Assembly: GCA_964423195.1 (NCBI GenBank)
Contig: CAYRDY010000068.1
Coordinates: forward strand, 1-11,132
DNA length: 11,132 nucleotides
From: CAKRHR01 sp964423195
GTDB taxonomy: Bacteria > Bacillota > Clostridia > Lachnospirales > Lachnospiraceae
Direction of reading: 5' to 3'
Shown here: one piece after another, positions 1 through 5,919 of the stretch
Numbering within the stretch: the first letter of the stretch is position 1
How the letters are laid out: each line of letters begins with the position of its first letter
The notes under the pieces: model-generated
Seen by the model: only the letters and a program-made list of their open reading frames with translations
What the model was told of the DNA's origin: nothing
Database searches by the model: none
Made by a program: the position numbers and the translations under genes

Positions 1-368
1 TCAATGGCGTCTACCTGGACGCCGATGACCTTGACGCCGTATTTGTCAAGCACCCCGCTCTTCGCCAGCTCCGCGCAGAGATTGAGACCCGACTGGCCGC
101 CGAGATTCGGCAGCAGCGCGTCCGGGCGCTCCTTCTCAATAATCTGAGTCAGGCGCTCGGCATTCAGGGGCTCGATATAGGTGACGTCTGCAATCTCCGG
201 GTCGGTCATGATCGTCGCTGGATTGGAATTGACGAGGACGATCTCATAGCCCAGCTGTCGCAGCGCCTTGCACGCCTGCGTGCCCGAATAGTCAAACTCG
301 CACGCCTGGCCGATAATGATCGGGCCAGACCCGATGATCAGAACTTTGTGGATGTCATTTCGCTTCAT
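1..368 (-). CDS. carB: Carbamoyl-phosphate synthase large subunit, N-terminal part (cut by window edge)
   Basis: The large subunit makes carbamoyl phosphate from bicarbonate, ATP and the ammonia delivered by the small subunit CarA, feeding pyrimidine and arginine synthesis in the cytoplasm. The visible 122 codons are near-canonical for the N-terminal pre-ATP-grasp region: GSGPIIIGQACEFDYSGTQA at residues 13-32, then VNSNPATIMTDPE and LLPNLGGQSGLNL. The start is the ATG at 368-366, with AAGGAG about 8 bases upstream (376-381); a second ATG at 373-371 is out of frame. The full family protein is about 1,060-1,080 residues, so most of the gene lies outside the window. The gene just upstream, 29 bases away in the same direction, is a P-type ATPase and not carA, the usual partner. 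The family call is very secure; the regulation of this copy is not visible. Confidence 0.97.
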   Translation of the reverse strand, partial: MKRNDIHKVLIIGSGPIIIGQACEFDYSGTQACKALRQLGYEIVLVNSNPATIMTDPEIADVTYIEPLNAERLTQIIEKERPDALLPNLGGQSGLNLCAELAKSGVLDKYGVKVIGVQVDAI

Positions 369-397
369 AGCATTTCTCCTTAGTATGATTTATCTTT

Positions 398-2824
398 TCA
401 GGCCGCGCTCAGCCTTAGTCGCAGATGTTGAATTTTATCCATCACAAATTGCATGCCCTTGATCAGACCATCCATCACCAGCACTGTCAGGCCAAAAACC
501 GGCACCATAAAAATGGATCGCCACGCAAAGAACGGATGGATGCTGAAGAAGTCCGGCATGACCAGGACCGCCAGTGCAAAGACGCTCACGCACAAAATGC
601 ACAGCGCCTTGCGCTTTCTGTTGAGCGGCCTGCAGACGCTGATCAGCACCAACATACTGACCAATCCTGCAGTCAGCAGATTGTATGTGGAAATCATGCT
701 ATCCTCAAAGCCGAAATAAGCGCCGAGTACCTGGATGAGCAGCATGTCCAGCACCATTGTCAGCGCCCCCGGAAGGCTAAACCTCAGGACATGCCGCAAA
801 AAGCCGCTCTGCGTCACGCTCTCTGTCTGCTCTAACGTCAGAAGGAAACTTGGCATCCCGATGGCCGCCATGCTGATCAGGCTCAGGTGAATCGGGATGA
901 ACGGGTAAGCCCGCCCCAGCAGAATAAAAATCACCGACAAGAGCACCGAATAAATTGTTTTTGTCAGGTACAGCGCGCTGACGCGCTCAATATTGGAAAT
1001 GATCATGCGCCCCTCGCGGACGATGTCTTTCATACAGGCAAAATCTGAATCCATCAAGACGATGTGTGCCACCTGTTTGGCGGCATCGGAACCCGCCGCC
1101 ATGGCAATGCCGCAGTCGGCGTCTTTTAAGGCCAATACATCATTGACGCCGTCGCCGACCATCCCCACCACCTTGTCATTGGCCTGGAAAGCCTTGATGA
1201 TCCGCTGTTTCTGCTCCGGCGTCACCCGCCCGAAAACCGTGTAGTCACAGATGACATCGCGAAGCTCTTTGTCGCTCTCCGGCAGCGTCGTGGCGTCGAT
1301 ATATTTGTCGCCGCCCTGCAGTCCCGCCTCCACGGCAATGTGCGCCACCGTGGCCGGATTATCGCCGGAGATGACCTTCATCTCCACATTCTGGCTGGCA
1401 AAATAGTCGAAGGTCGCCTTCGCTTCCTTGCGAATACAATCGGAAATCAGAATCAGCCCCATCGGACGCACGCCGACGACTGATTCCGCCGCGCTGCTGA
1501 TAGCCGACGCCGACGCCAGCAAAAGCACGCGCAGCCCGCGCTTTGAGTAGCCCTCGATCTGTTCGAGCAGCTCGTCCTTGTCATTCACCGTGACGGTCCG
1601 CGTCTCATCCCCGTCCCTGATCTTTTTTTTGATCGCCCTGCCCTGATATTCCCGCAGAATAAATTCCGGCGCGCCGAGCACATAGGCGCCCTCATTCAAA
1701 AAACTGGCGGCGCGGTATTTGCGGCTGGAGGAGAATGGGATCATATCGACGATCTGCCACTGCTCCGTCTTCTCAAAATAATTCATCAGCGCCGTCTGCG
1801 TGGCATTGACATCGTCAAACGCGAATGAAATCTCGTTCATGACCTGCCGGATTCTGTCCGGCTCCGTGCCACAGAGCGGCACAATCTCCCGGACTTCCAG
1901 CTCTCCGGTGGTGATGGTACCCGTCTTGTCGGTGCAGAGGACATTGACACGCGCGAGCGCCTCAATCGCCTCCATCTCCTGGACGAGGGCGCGCTTTTTC
2001 GCCAGCCGCCCCACACCCAGCACAAATGAGATGCTGGTCAGAAGCACCAGTCCCTCAGGGATCATGCCCACCACGCCGGCCACTGTATTGACCATCGCGT
2101 CAGAGAGCGTCGTCCCCTCGACCTGCCGCTGCGACAGGAATAATAAGATTCCCACCGGTATGATGATAACGCCGACCACCTTGATGATGCGCTTGATCGA
2201 GTCCTGCATCTCGGAGGTGGCGCGCTTTTTATTGCGTGCCTTATTGGCGAGCTGAGTGGCGTAATTGTCCTCACCCACGTGGATGACCTTGGCAATGCCG
2301 CTGCCCGCCGTCAGAAAACTGCCGGAAAAGAGCTGATCGCCCTCAGCCTTCCTCACCGGCTTTGACTCGCCGGTGATCATCGATTCGTTGACCTCCATCC
2401 CGCTGCTGGACAGGACAACACTGTCCGCGCCGATCTGGTTTCCGGCTTCCAGGGCAATCACGTCATCCAGCACCAGCTGCTCCAGTGGAATCTCACTGCG
2501 AACGCCATCCCGGATCACCTTCACTTTCGAGGCGGTGATCACAGCCAGCTGATCGACAAGTTTCTTGACTTTCAGCTCCTGAAAAATGCCGATGATAGAA
2601 TTGATGATGATGACGCCCATAAAGGTCAGGTTCTTGAACTGACCTGAAAAAATGACGATGATCGCCAGAAAAAGATTCAAAAAATTGAAATAGGTCAGCG
2701 TGTGCGCCTTCACGATCTGTCCGGTCGTCTTTGACACGCTGCTCGTCGTCGTATTCACAAGACCTTTGTCTGTCCGCTGCTTTACTTCCCGCGCGGTCAG
2801 CCCTCTCAGCGTCCGGTTATCCAT
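398..2824 (-). CDS. Exp7-like P-type cation-transporting ATPase
   Basis: An 808-residue integral membrane P-type ATPase that couples ATP hydrolysis to cation transport. Seen in order: M1-M2 at about 45-80, the actuator loop with TGES (151-154), M3 at about 213-231, M4 with the ion-site motif PEGL (256-259), phosphorylation motif DKTGT with acceptor Asp299, a nucleotide-binding region with LGAP (383-386), SGDNP (486-490), the hinge GDGVND (557-562), and a C-terminal bundle of about six helices (617-790). The PEGL of M4 resembles the Ca2+/Mg2+ (type II) pumps, and the overall sequence fits the uncharacterised subfamily named after pneumococcal Exp7. The family has no metal-binding N-terminal domain, and none is seen here. 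The transported ion cannot be told from the sequence. The start at 2824 is set by AAGGAG six bases upstream; the reading frame stays open further upstream only through repeats and a gap. carB follows after 29 bases, so the two are probably co-transcribed. Confidence 0.92.
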   Translation of the reverse strand: MDNRTLRGLTAREVKQRTDKGLVNTTTSSVSKTTGQIVKAHTLTYFNFLNLFLAIIVIFSGQFKNLTFMGVIIINSIIGIFQELKVKKLVDQLAVITASKVKVIRDGVRSEIPLEQLVLDDVIALEAGNQIGADSVVLSSSGMEVNESMITGESKPVRKAEGDQLFSGSFLTAGSGIAKVIHVGEDNYATQLANKARNKKRATSEMQDSIKRIIKVVGVIIIPVGILLFLSQRQVEGTTLSDAMVNTVAGVVGMIPEGLVLLTSISFVLGVGRLAKKRALVQEMEAIEALARVNVLCTDKTGTITTGELEVREIVPLCGTEPDRIRQVMNEISFAFDDVNATQTALMNYFEKTEQWQIVDMIPFSSSRKYRAASFLNEGAYVLGAPEFILREYQGRAIKKKIRDGDETRTVTVNDKDELLEQIEGYSKRGLRVLLLASASAISSAAESVVGVRPMGLILISDCIRKEAKATFDYFASQNVEMKVISGDNPATVAHIAVEAGLQGGDKYIDATTLPESDKELRDVICDYTVFGRVTPEQKQRIIKAFQANDKVVGMVGDGVNDVLALKDADCGIAMAAGSDAAKQVAHIVLMDSDFACMKDIVREGRMIISNIERVSALYLTKTIYSVLLSVIFILLGRAYPFIPIHLSLISMAAIGMPSFLLTLEQTESVTQSGFLRHVLRFSLPGALTMVLDMLLIQVLGAYFGFEDSMISTYNLLTAGLVSMLVLISVCRPLNRKRKALCILCVSVFALAVLVMPDFFSIHPFFAWRSIFMVPVFGLTVLVMDGLIKGMQFVMDKIQHLRLRLSAA

Positions 2825-2830
2825 ACTAAT

Positions 2831-2836
2831 CTCCTT
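2831..2836 (-). promoter_or_regulatory. Ribosome binding site deciding the ATPase start
   Basis: On the minus strand AAGGAG sits six bases before ATG at 2824. It settles the start of the P-type ATPase, because the frame is otherwise open into the tandem repeat and assembly gap. The site is inside the last, degenerate copy of the 28/29-bp repeat. Confidence 0.85.
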
Positions 2837-2909
2837 GTCTGCCAAGCAAAATTCATTTGCCCTGTGTCTGCCCAGCAATTCCATCCGCCCTGTGTCTGCC
2901 CGGCAAAAT
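2836..2909. repeat. 28/29-bp tandem repeat ending in an assembly gap
   Basis: On the plus strand the 15-mer GCCCTGTGTCTGCCC occurs at 2859-2873 and again 28 bases later at 2887-2901. A degenerate copy sharing TGTCTGCC lies 29 bases before the first, at 2836-2843. The intervening bases are also similar (AGCAATTCCATCC, compare AGCAAAATTCATTT). The array runs straight into the N run at 2910. The sequence on the far side (from 3010) still holds a fragment resembling a unit (TCTGCCCC, then TTCCATTT), so the array probably spans the gap. All frames stay open through it, but no protein is implied. It lies between metA and the ATPase gene, immediately upstream of the ATPase ribosome site. Confidence 0.8.
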
Positions 2910-3009
2910 NNNNNNNNNNNNNNNNNNNNNNNNNNNNNNNNNNNNNNNNNNNNNNNNNNNNNNNNNNNNNNNNNNNNNNNNNNNNNNNNNNNNNNNNNNN
3001 NNNNNNNNN
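2910..3009. other. Assembly gap, 100 N
   Basis: A run of exactly 100 unknown bases, typical of a scaffold gap of unspecified length. It falls in or beside a tandem repeat between metA and the P-type ATPase gene. Any promoter of the ATPase gene, or a further small gene, could be hidden here. Confidence 0.97.
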
Positions 3010-3048
3010 GCCTCTGCCCCGCCGGCTCCCGTGTTCCATTTATGGCAG

Positions 3049-3066
3049 TGCCCCGCTTGCGGGGCA
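3049..3066 (-). terminator. GC-rich hairpin just past the metA stop codon
   Basis: TGCCCCG at 3049-3055 pairs perfectly with CGGGGCA at 3060-3066 around a 4-base loop, starting 7 bases after the metA stop. The position suits a transcript 3' end or an RNA-stabilising structure. Read in the metA direction, no run of T follows the stem, so it is not a classical factor-independent terminator. Read-through to the ATPase gene remains possible. Confidence 0.4.
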
Positions 3067-3073
3067 TGGAAGC

Positions 3074-4015
3074 TCACTCCTGATGCTGCCTTGGAATCGG
3101 TCGCTCGTCGCTCAAGTCATACGGCGTGGTCTGATAGACAAAATAATTCAGCCAGTTCGAGTAGATCCATGTCGCGTGCGCGCGCCATCTCAGCAGCGGC
3201 GTCTTCGTCGGATCATCGTCCGGAAAATAATGCGCCGGCACCTCAGGATTCAAGCCTTTTTTCACATCGCGGAAATATTCTTTGGCCAGGGTATCCGCGT
3301 CATACTCCGAATGTCCCATCACAAAAAACTGGCTGCCGCTCTCATTGCCGACGATATAGACGCCGGCCTCCTCTGAATCCGCCATGATCCTCAGCTCAGG
3401 AACCTTTAGGATGTCCTCCGCACGCACCTCGGTGTGCCTCGAATGCGGCGCATAAAATTCTGTGTCAAATCCGCGGAACAGCCGCGATTTCGGGTTCAGC
3501 ATCCGGTGTTTGAACACGCCGGAAATCTTTTTATCGAGCACATATTTCTTGATGCCATAGTGATAATAAAGTCCCGCCTGCGCTCCCCAGCAAATGTGGA
3601 AGGTTGAGTGGACATGCGTCTTGGACCATTCCATGATCCCGCAGAGCTCATCCCAGTACTCGACCTCCTCAAAATCCATCATCTCCACCGGCGCCCCCGT
3701 GATGATCAGCCCGTCAAACCTCTGATGCTTCACCTCATCGAAGGTCTTGTAAAAAGCCAGCATATGTTCCTCGGACGTATTTTTAGATTTGTAGGTCTGC
3801 GTCTGCAAGAGCTCCACCTCGATCTGCAGCGGCGTATTGGACAGGCACCGCAGGATCTGCGTCTCCGTCTCGATTTTCGTCGGCATCAGATTCAACAGCA
3901 GTATCCTCAGCGGGCGGATATCCTGGGTCAGCGCCCGCCGCTCGGTCATCACAAATATATGTTCATCTTCCAGAATCTTTCGCGCCGGAAGATCGTCCTT
4001 AATCTTAATCGGCAT
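3074..4015 (-). CDS. metA: Homoserine O-acetyltransferase (MetA family)
   Basis: A cytoplasmic enzyme of methionine synthesis that acylates the hydroxyl of L-homoserine. The 313-residue product begins MPIKIKDDLPA, the typical start of the family, and GGAG lies nine bases before this ATG. A second in-frame ATG five codons upstream is less likely. The catalytic Cys142 is in FHICWGAQAG (139-148); His235 and Glu237 of the triad lie in MGHSE (233-237); numbering matches the E. coli enzyme. Residue 111 is Glu (TGAPVEMMDF). In the family, Glu here goes with acetyl-CoA use and Gly (E. coli) with succinyl-CoA, so acetyl transfer is predicted although databases often call such proteins succinyltransferases. 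Length fits the family (about 300-310) with a slightly longer C-terminus. It has its own promoter and a 75-base leader, and is divergent from the DAK-like gene. Confidence 0.96.
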   Translation of the reverse strand: MPIKIKDDLPARKILEDEHIFVMTERRALTQDIRPLRILLLNLMPTKIETETQILRCLSNTPLQIEVELLQTQTYKSKNTSEEHMLAFYKTFDEVKHQRFDGLIITGAPVEMMDFEEVEYWDELCGIMEWSKTHVHSTFHICWGAQAGLYYHYGIKKYVLDKKISGVFKHRMLNPKSRLFRGFDTEFYAPHSRHTEVRAEDILKVPELRIMADSEEAGVYIVGNESGSQFFVMGHSEYDADTLAKEYFRDVKKGLNPEVPAHYFPDDDPTKTPLLRWRAHATWIYSNWLNYFVYQTTPYDLSDERPIPRQHQE

Positions 4016-4036
4016 GATCACGCACTCCAATCATTT

Positions 4037-4073
4037 GTCATCTAAGGTTCGCCGGAAAGCCCTGTCAGACGAC
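4037..4073 (-). promoter_or_regulatory. Hairpin in the metA 5' leader
   Basis: In the predicted leader RNA the seven bases GUCGUCU (4073-4067) can pair with AGAUGAC (4043-4037), with one G-U pair, around a 23-base loop that allows a further AGG/CCU stem. The ribosome site of metA follows about nine bases later. The leader is too short for an S-box (SAM-I) riboswitch or a T-box, and I recognise no known class. It may be only a stabilising fold. Confidence 0.35.
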
Positions 4074-4097
4074 AATGGACTTCGCGGCACTTTCTTT

Positions 4098-4126
4098 ATC
4101 ATAATACTTATCGCCTTTTAGTTCAA
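4098..4126 (-). promoter_or_regulatory. SigA-type promoter of metA
   Basis: Reading the minus strand, -35 TTGAAC (4126-4121) and -10 TATGAT (4103-4098) are separated by exactly 17 bases. Each box differs from consensus by one or two positions. Transcription would start near 4091, giving a leader of about 75 bases before the metA ATG. Confidence 0.8.
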
Positions 4127-4156
4127 CCGTTTTTTGCAAGAATATTTGAGACAGAC

Positions 4157-4224
4157 TCGTGACTTTGGGACTTTCGTGACTTCAGAACCTTCGTGACTTC
4201 ATGGCCTTCGTGACTTCAAGAAAT
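4157..4224. repeat. Four 17-bp tandem repeats between divergent promoters
   Basis: TCGTGACTT begins at 4157, 4174, 4191 and 4208, a strict 17-base period. The units are TCGTGACTTTGGGACTT, TCGTGACTTCAGAACCT, TCGTGACTTCATGGCCT and TCGTGACTTCAAGAAAT. TCGTGACTT is invariant and the second half varies. The array starts 31 bases upstream of the metA -35 and ends two bases before the -35 of the opposite promoter. This placement suits binding sites for a regulator, but slippage-generated repeats without function would look the same. There are no spacers of CRISPR type and no replication gene nearby. Confidence 0.9.
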
Positions 4225-4226
4225 AT

Positions 4227-4255
4227 TTGCGGGTTCACAGAAAATCTGCTATACT
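4227..4255 (+). promoter_or_regulatory. SigA-type promoter of the DAK-like gene
   Basis: TTGCGG (4227-4232) and TATACT (4250-4255) are 17 bases apart. TG one base before the -10 gives an extended -10 element (TGCTATACT). It points to the plus strand, with a start near 4262 and a leader of about 84 bases. It probably drives the DAK-like gene and perhaps the following NusG-domain gene. Confidence 0.72.
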
Positions 4256-4345
4256 TATGGTACACAAATTCCCATTGAGGGCGAAAGGCCGGAAGATGAG
4301 AGCCGCCTGATCCTTTGGGAGAAAATTTTTTGGAGGTCACATGTG

Positions 4346-4594
4346 ATGGAATTTAGATATGACACGCAGCTCTTGATTGAGGGCGAAAATCTTGACGAGG
4401 ATTCAATCAGTGAATATTTCATGGAAAATTTTAAGGGAGACTGCTTGCTGGCCGTCGGAGATGAGGATTTGATCAAGATACATTTCCATACGAATGAGCC
4501 TTGGAAAGTATTGGAATACTGCGCCACACTTGGGGAAATTTATGATATTGTCGTAGAGGATATGGACAGGCAGTCCAGAGGTCTGAAAGGATAA
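4346..4594 (+). CDS. Stand-alone DAK/FakA-like domain protein (82 aa)
   Basis: A small cytoplasmic protein resembling one segment of the fatty-acid kinase subunit FakA/YloV, where it follows the ATP-binding DhaL-like domain. Matching stretches are LLIEGENLDED (9-19), VGDEDLIKIHFHTNEPWKVLEYC (37-59) and the end TLGEIYDIVVEDM. In databases such short proteins are often named 'kinase to dihydroxyacetone kinase'; there is no kinase domain here, so kinase activity should not be assumed. The two metal-type histidines of the FakA middle domain are kept (His46 and His48 in IHFHTN). The cysteine of the FakA Y-C-T motif appears as Asp6 (RYDTQ). The start is ATG 4346; an adjacent in-frame GTG at 4343 is also possible, and GGAGG (4332-4336) serves either. 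It is the first gene of a plus-strand unit; its role is unknown. Confidence 0.82.
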   Translation: MEFRYDTQLLIEGENLDEDSISEYFMENFKGDCLLAVGDEDLIKIHFHTNEPWKVLEYCATLGEIYDIVVEDMDRQSRGLKG

Positions 4595-4696
4595 ATGCCG
4601 GCCTTCCGCAGATCGACTGCCGCAGGCTTTGTCAACCGAATTTTATCTATAGTGCCGCGCTGCGCATGTGGCGCATGCGTGTTTGGAAAGGTTCTT

Positions 4697-5158
4697 ATGA
4701 GACAGACAATTCCTAAAGACCGCGAAATTTATAAAAACCGCAAAATTCATAAAAACCACAAAATTTATCAAACCCACAAGACGGTTTTTTGTGCCGGCAT
4801 CATCCTGATTTTGCTGATCCTGGGCATCGCCGGCAGTTTATTCGTATACAGACACTCATCCGGCCGCTGCGTTGCGCACATCTATCAAAACGGCGAACTG
4901 ATCCGAACCATAGATCTAAACGATGTCACCGAAAATATTTCTTTTGAGATTACCGGCGAAAACGGCGCTTCCAATACGATTGAGGTTCATCCCGGCGAGA
5001 TCGGCATCGTCGCCGCCTCATGCCCCGATAAAGTCTGCGTGAATATGGGCTTTATCAGAAATGATAGACTGCCGATCACATGCCTGCCCAACAAGCTGGT
5101 CATTGAAATCGAGAGCGGCAGCGCAGAGGAAAACGAGATCGACGGGCTGAGCAGATGA
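4697..5158 (+). CDS. Membrane-anchored NusG domain II-containing protein
   Basis: A 153-residue protein with a basic, repetitive N-terminus (1-30), one membrane helix (about 31-51) and a NusG domain II (about 58-140). The domain shows the family pattern SCPDKVCVNMGFI (108-120) and ITCLPNKLVIEIE (127-139), with Cys109, Cys114 and Cys129. By the positive-inside rule the basic tail is cytoplasmic and the domain lies outside the membrane. It is not the transcription factor NusG, which lacks this arrangement. The start ATG 4697 has GGAAAGG five bases upstream. An in-frame ATG at 4595, abutting the previous stop, would add 34 residues that do not look like this family. The following gene encodes a Gx transporter protein, a frequent neighbour of this family in Firmicutes. 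Function unknown; the cysteines suggest redox or metal chemistry, which is inference. Confidence 0.88.
   Translation: MRQTIPKDREIYKNRKIHKNHKIYQTHKTVFCAGIILILLILGIAGSLFVYRHSSGRCVAHIYQNGELIRTIDLNDVTENISFEITGENGASNTIEVHPGEIGIVAASCPDKVCVNMGFIRNDRLPITCLPNKLVIEIESGSAEENEIDGLSR
4721..4774 (+). repeat. 18-bp tandem repeat in the coding sequence
   Basis: Three successive 18-base units at 4721, 4739 and 4757 (CGCGAAATTTATAAAAAC, CGCAAAATTCATAAAAAC, CACAAAATTTATCAAACC). Being a multiple of three they give a six-residue repeat, roughly R/H-K-I-Y/H-K-N, in the basic cytoplasmic tail of the NusG domain II protein. A fourth copy begins with CACAA at 4775 and then decays. Confidence 0.85.
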
Positions 5159-5258
5159 NNNNNNNNNNNNNNNNNNNNNNNNNNNNNNNNNNNNNNNNNN
5201 NNNNNNNNNNNNNNNNNNNNNNNNNNNNNNNNNNNNNNNNNNNNNNNNNNNNNNNNNN
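5159..5258. other. Assembly gap, 100 N
   Basis: Exactly 100 unknown bases beginning one base after the stop codon of the NusG-domain gene and ending two bases before the ATG of the Gx transporter gene. The ribosome site of the latter is hidden. True spacing, and whether another gene lies between, cannot be judged. Confidence 0.97.
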
Positions 5259-5260
5259 CC

Positions 5261-5770
5261 ATGAAATCAACCAAAAAATTAGCGATGCTTGCCCTGATGA
5301 CGGCCATCTCCCTGGTCCTATATGTTGTGGAATCCGCGATACCGCCGCTGGTGCCGATTCCAGGCATCAAACTGGGGCTGGCAAATATTGTGACCCTGGT
5401 CCTGATCCTAAACGGCATGCCAAAAGAGGCTGGCATTGTGCTGCTCGCACGCATTATCCTGGCAAGCGTCTTCGCCGGACAGATGGTATCCTTCCTCTTC
5501 AGCCTGTGCGGCGGTTTCCTCTGCCTTGCTGCCATGCTGCTCGTCCATCGCTTCGCCGGAGATAGGCGCATCTGGTTTACCAGTGTCGTCGGAGCCATTT
5601 TTCACAATATCGGGCAGCTCATCGCCGCCGTCCTCGTGATGCGAACCACCCATGTGCTTTACTATGCGCCCTTCCTGCTCGTCTCCGGCATCATCACGGG
5701 CCTTTTTACCGGCCTGTGCGCGTGGTTCTTCCACAAACACATCCCGGATATCCGACGATATTTTCAGTAA
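5261..5770 (+). CDS. Gx transporter family membrane protein
   Basis: A 169-residue, very hydrophobic protein with about five membrane helices, complete for its family (usually about 165-180 residues). It was formerly annotated as heptaprenyl diphosphate synthase component I, and resembles substrate-binding (S) components of ECF-type transporters. Marks of the family are PGIKLGLANIVTL near residues 34-46, RIILASVFAGQMVSFLFSLCGG in the middle and GAIFHNIGQLIAA in the second half. The substrate is unknown. The ATG at 5261 gives the usual family start, though its upstream region is masked by the gap. It sits behind a NusG domain II gene, the common arrangement of these two families, and before an MFS gene after 149 bases. 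Confidence 0.9.
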   Translation: MKSTKKLAMLALMTAISLVLYVVESAIPPLVPIPGIKLGLANIVTLVLILNGMPKEAGIVLLARIILASVFAGQMVSFLFSLCGGFLCLAAMLLVHRFAGDRRIWFTSVVGAIFHNIGQLIAAVLVMRTTHVLYYAPFLLVSGIITGLFTGLCAWFFHKHIPDIRRYFQ

Positions 5771-5919
5771 ACCCCTCGTCAAACCCGTCACCCAAAAAGC
5801 AGCTCCCGTACGTCGCGGTTTGTCAGCATATCGCCAGGCATTGTCAAAACGAATCCCTCCGCAAGGGTTCCCTGTCACCTTTCCAAACTCAGAAAATCGA
5901 CAAGAAAGGACATAACATT

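Noticed and set aside
2836..2909. CRISPR array
   Set aside because: The 15-base constant part alternates with 13-14 bases that are themselves similar between units, so there are no unique spacers, and no cas gene is present.
2825..3067. N-terminal extension of the P-type ATPase (81 extra residues)
   Set aside because: It is encoded by the tandem repeat and the N gap, has no resemblance to the family, and a good ribosome site precedes the internal ATG at 2824.
4016..4030. metA start five codons earlier (MECVI)
   Set aside because: The family begins at MPIKI, and GGAG is correctly spaced for the ATG at 4015; the same GGAG overlaps the earlier start region.
4016..4091. SAM riboswitch or T-box upstream of metA
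   Set aside because: The leader from the predicted start is only about 75 bases and lacks the recognisable cores of these elements; only a simple hairpin is seen.
4157..4224. Plasmid-type iterons of a replication origin
   Set aside because: The repeats are iteron-like in length, but there is no rep gene or DnaA-box cluster, and the neighbours are chromosomal metabolic genes.
4595..4696. Upstream start of the NusG domain II protein
   Set aside because: ATG 4595 follows the previous stop directly, but the added residues do not resemble the family, while ATG 4697 has GGAAAGG in front.
5860..5882. Terminator hairpin between the Gx and MFS genes
   Set aside because: The possible stem around CCCTCCGCAAGGG is short and bulged and has no following T run.
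5716..5919. Longer MFS protein starting at 5716
   Set aside because: The extra part overlaps the Gx gene, has no membrane character and no ribosome site; AAAGGA sits before ATG 5920.
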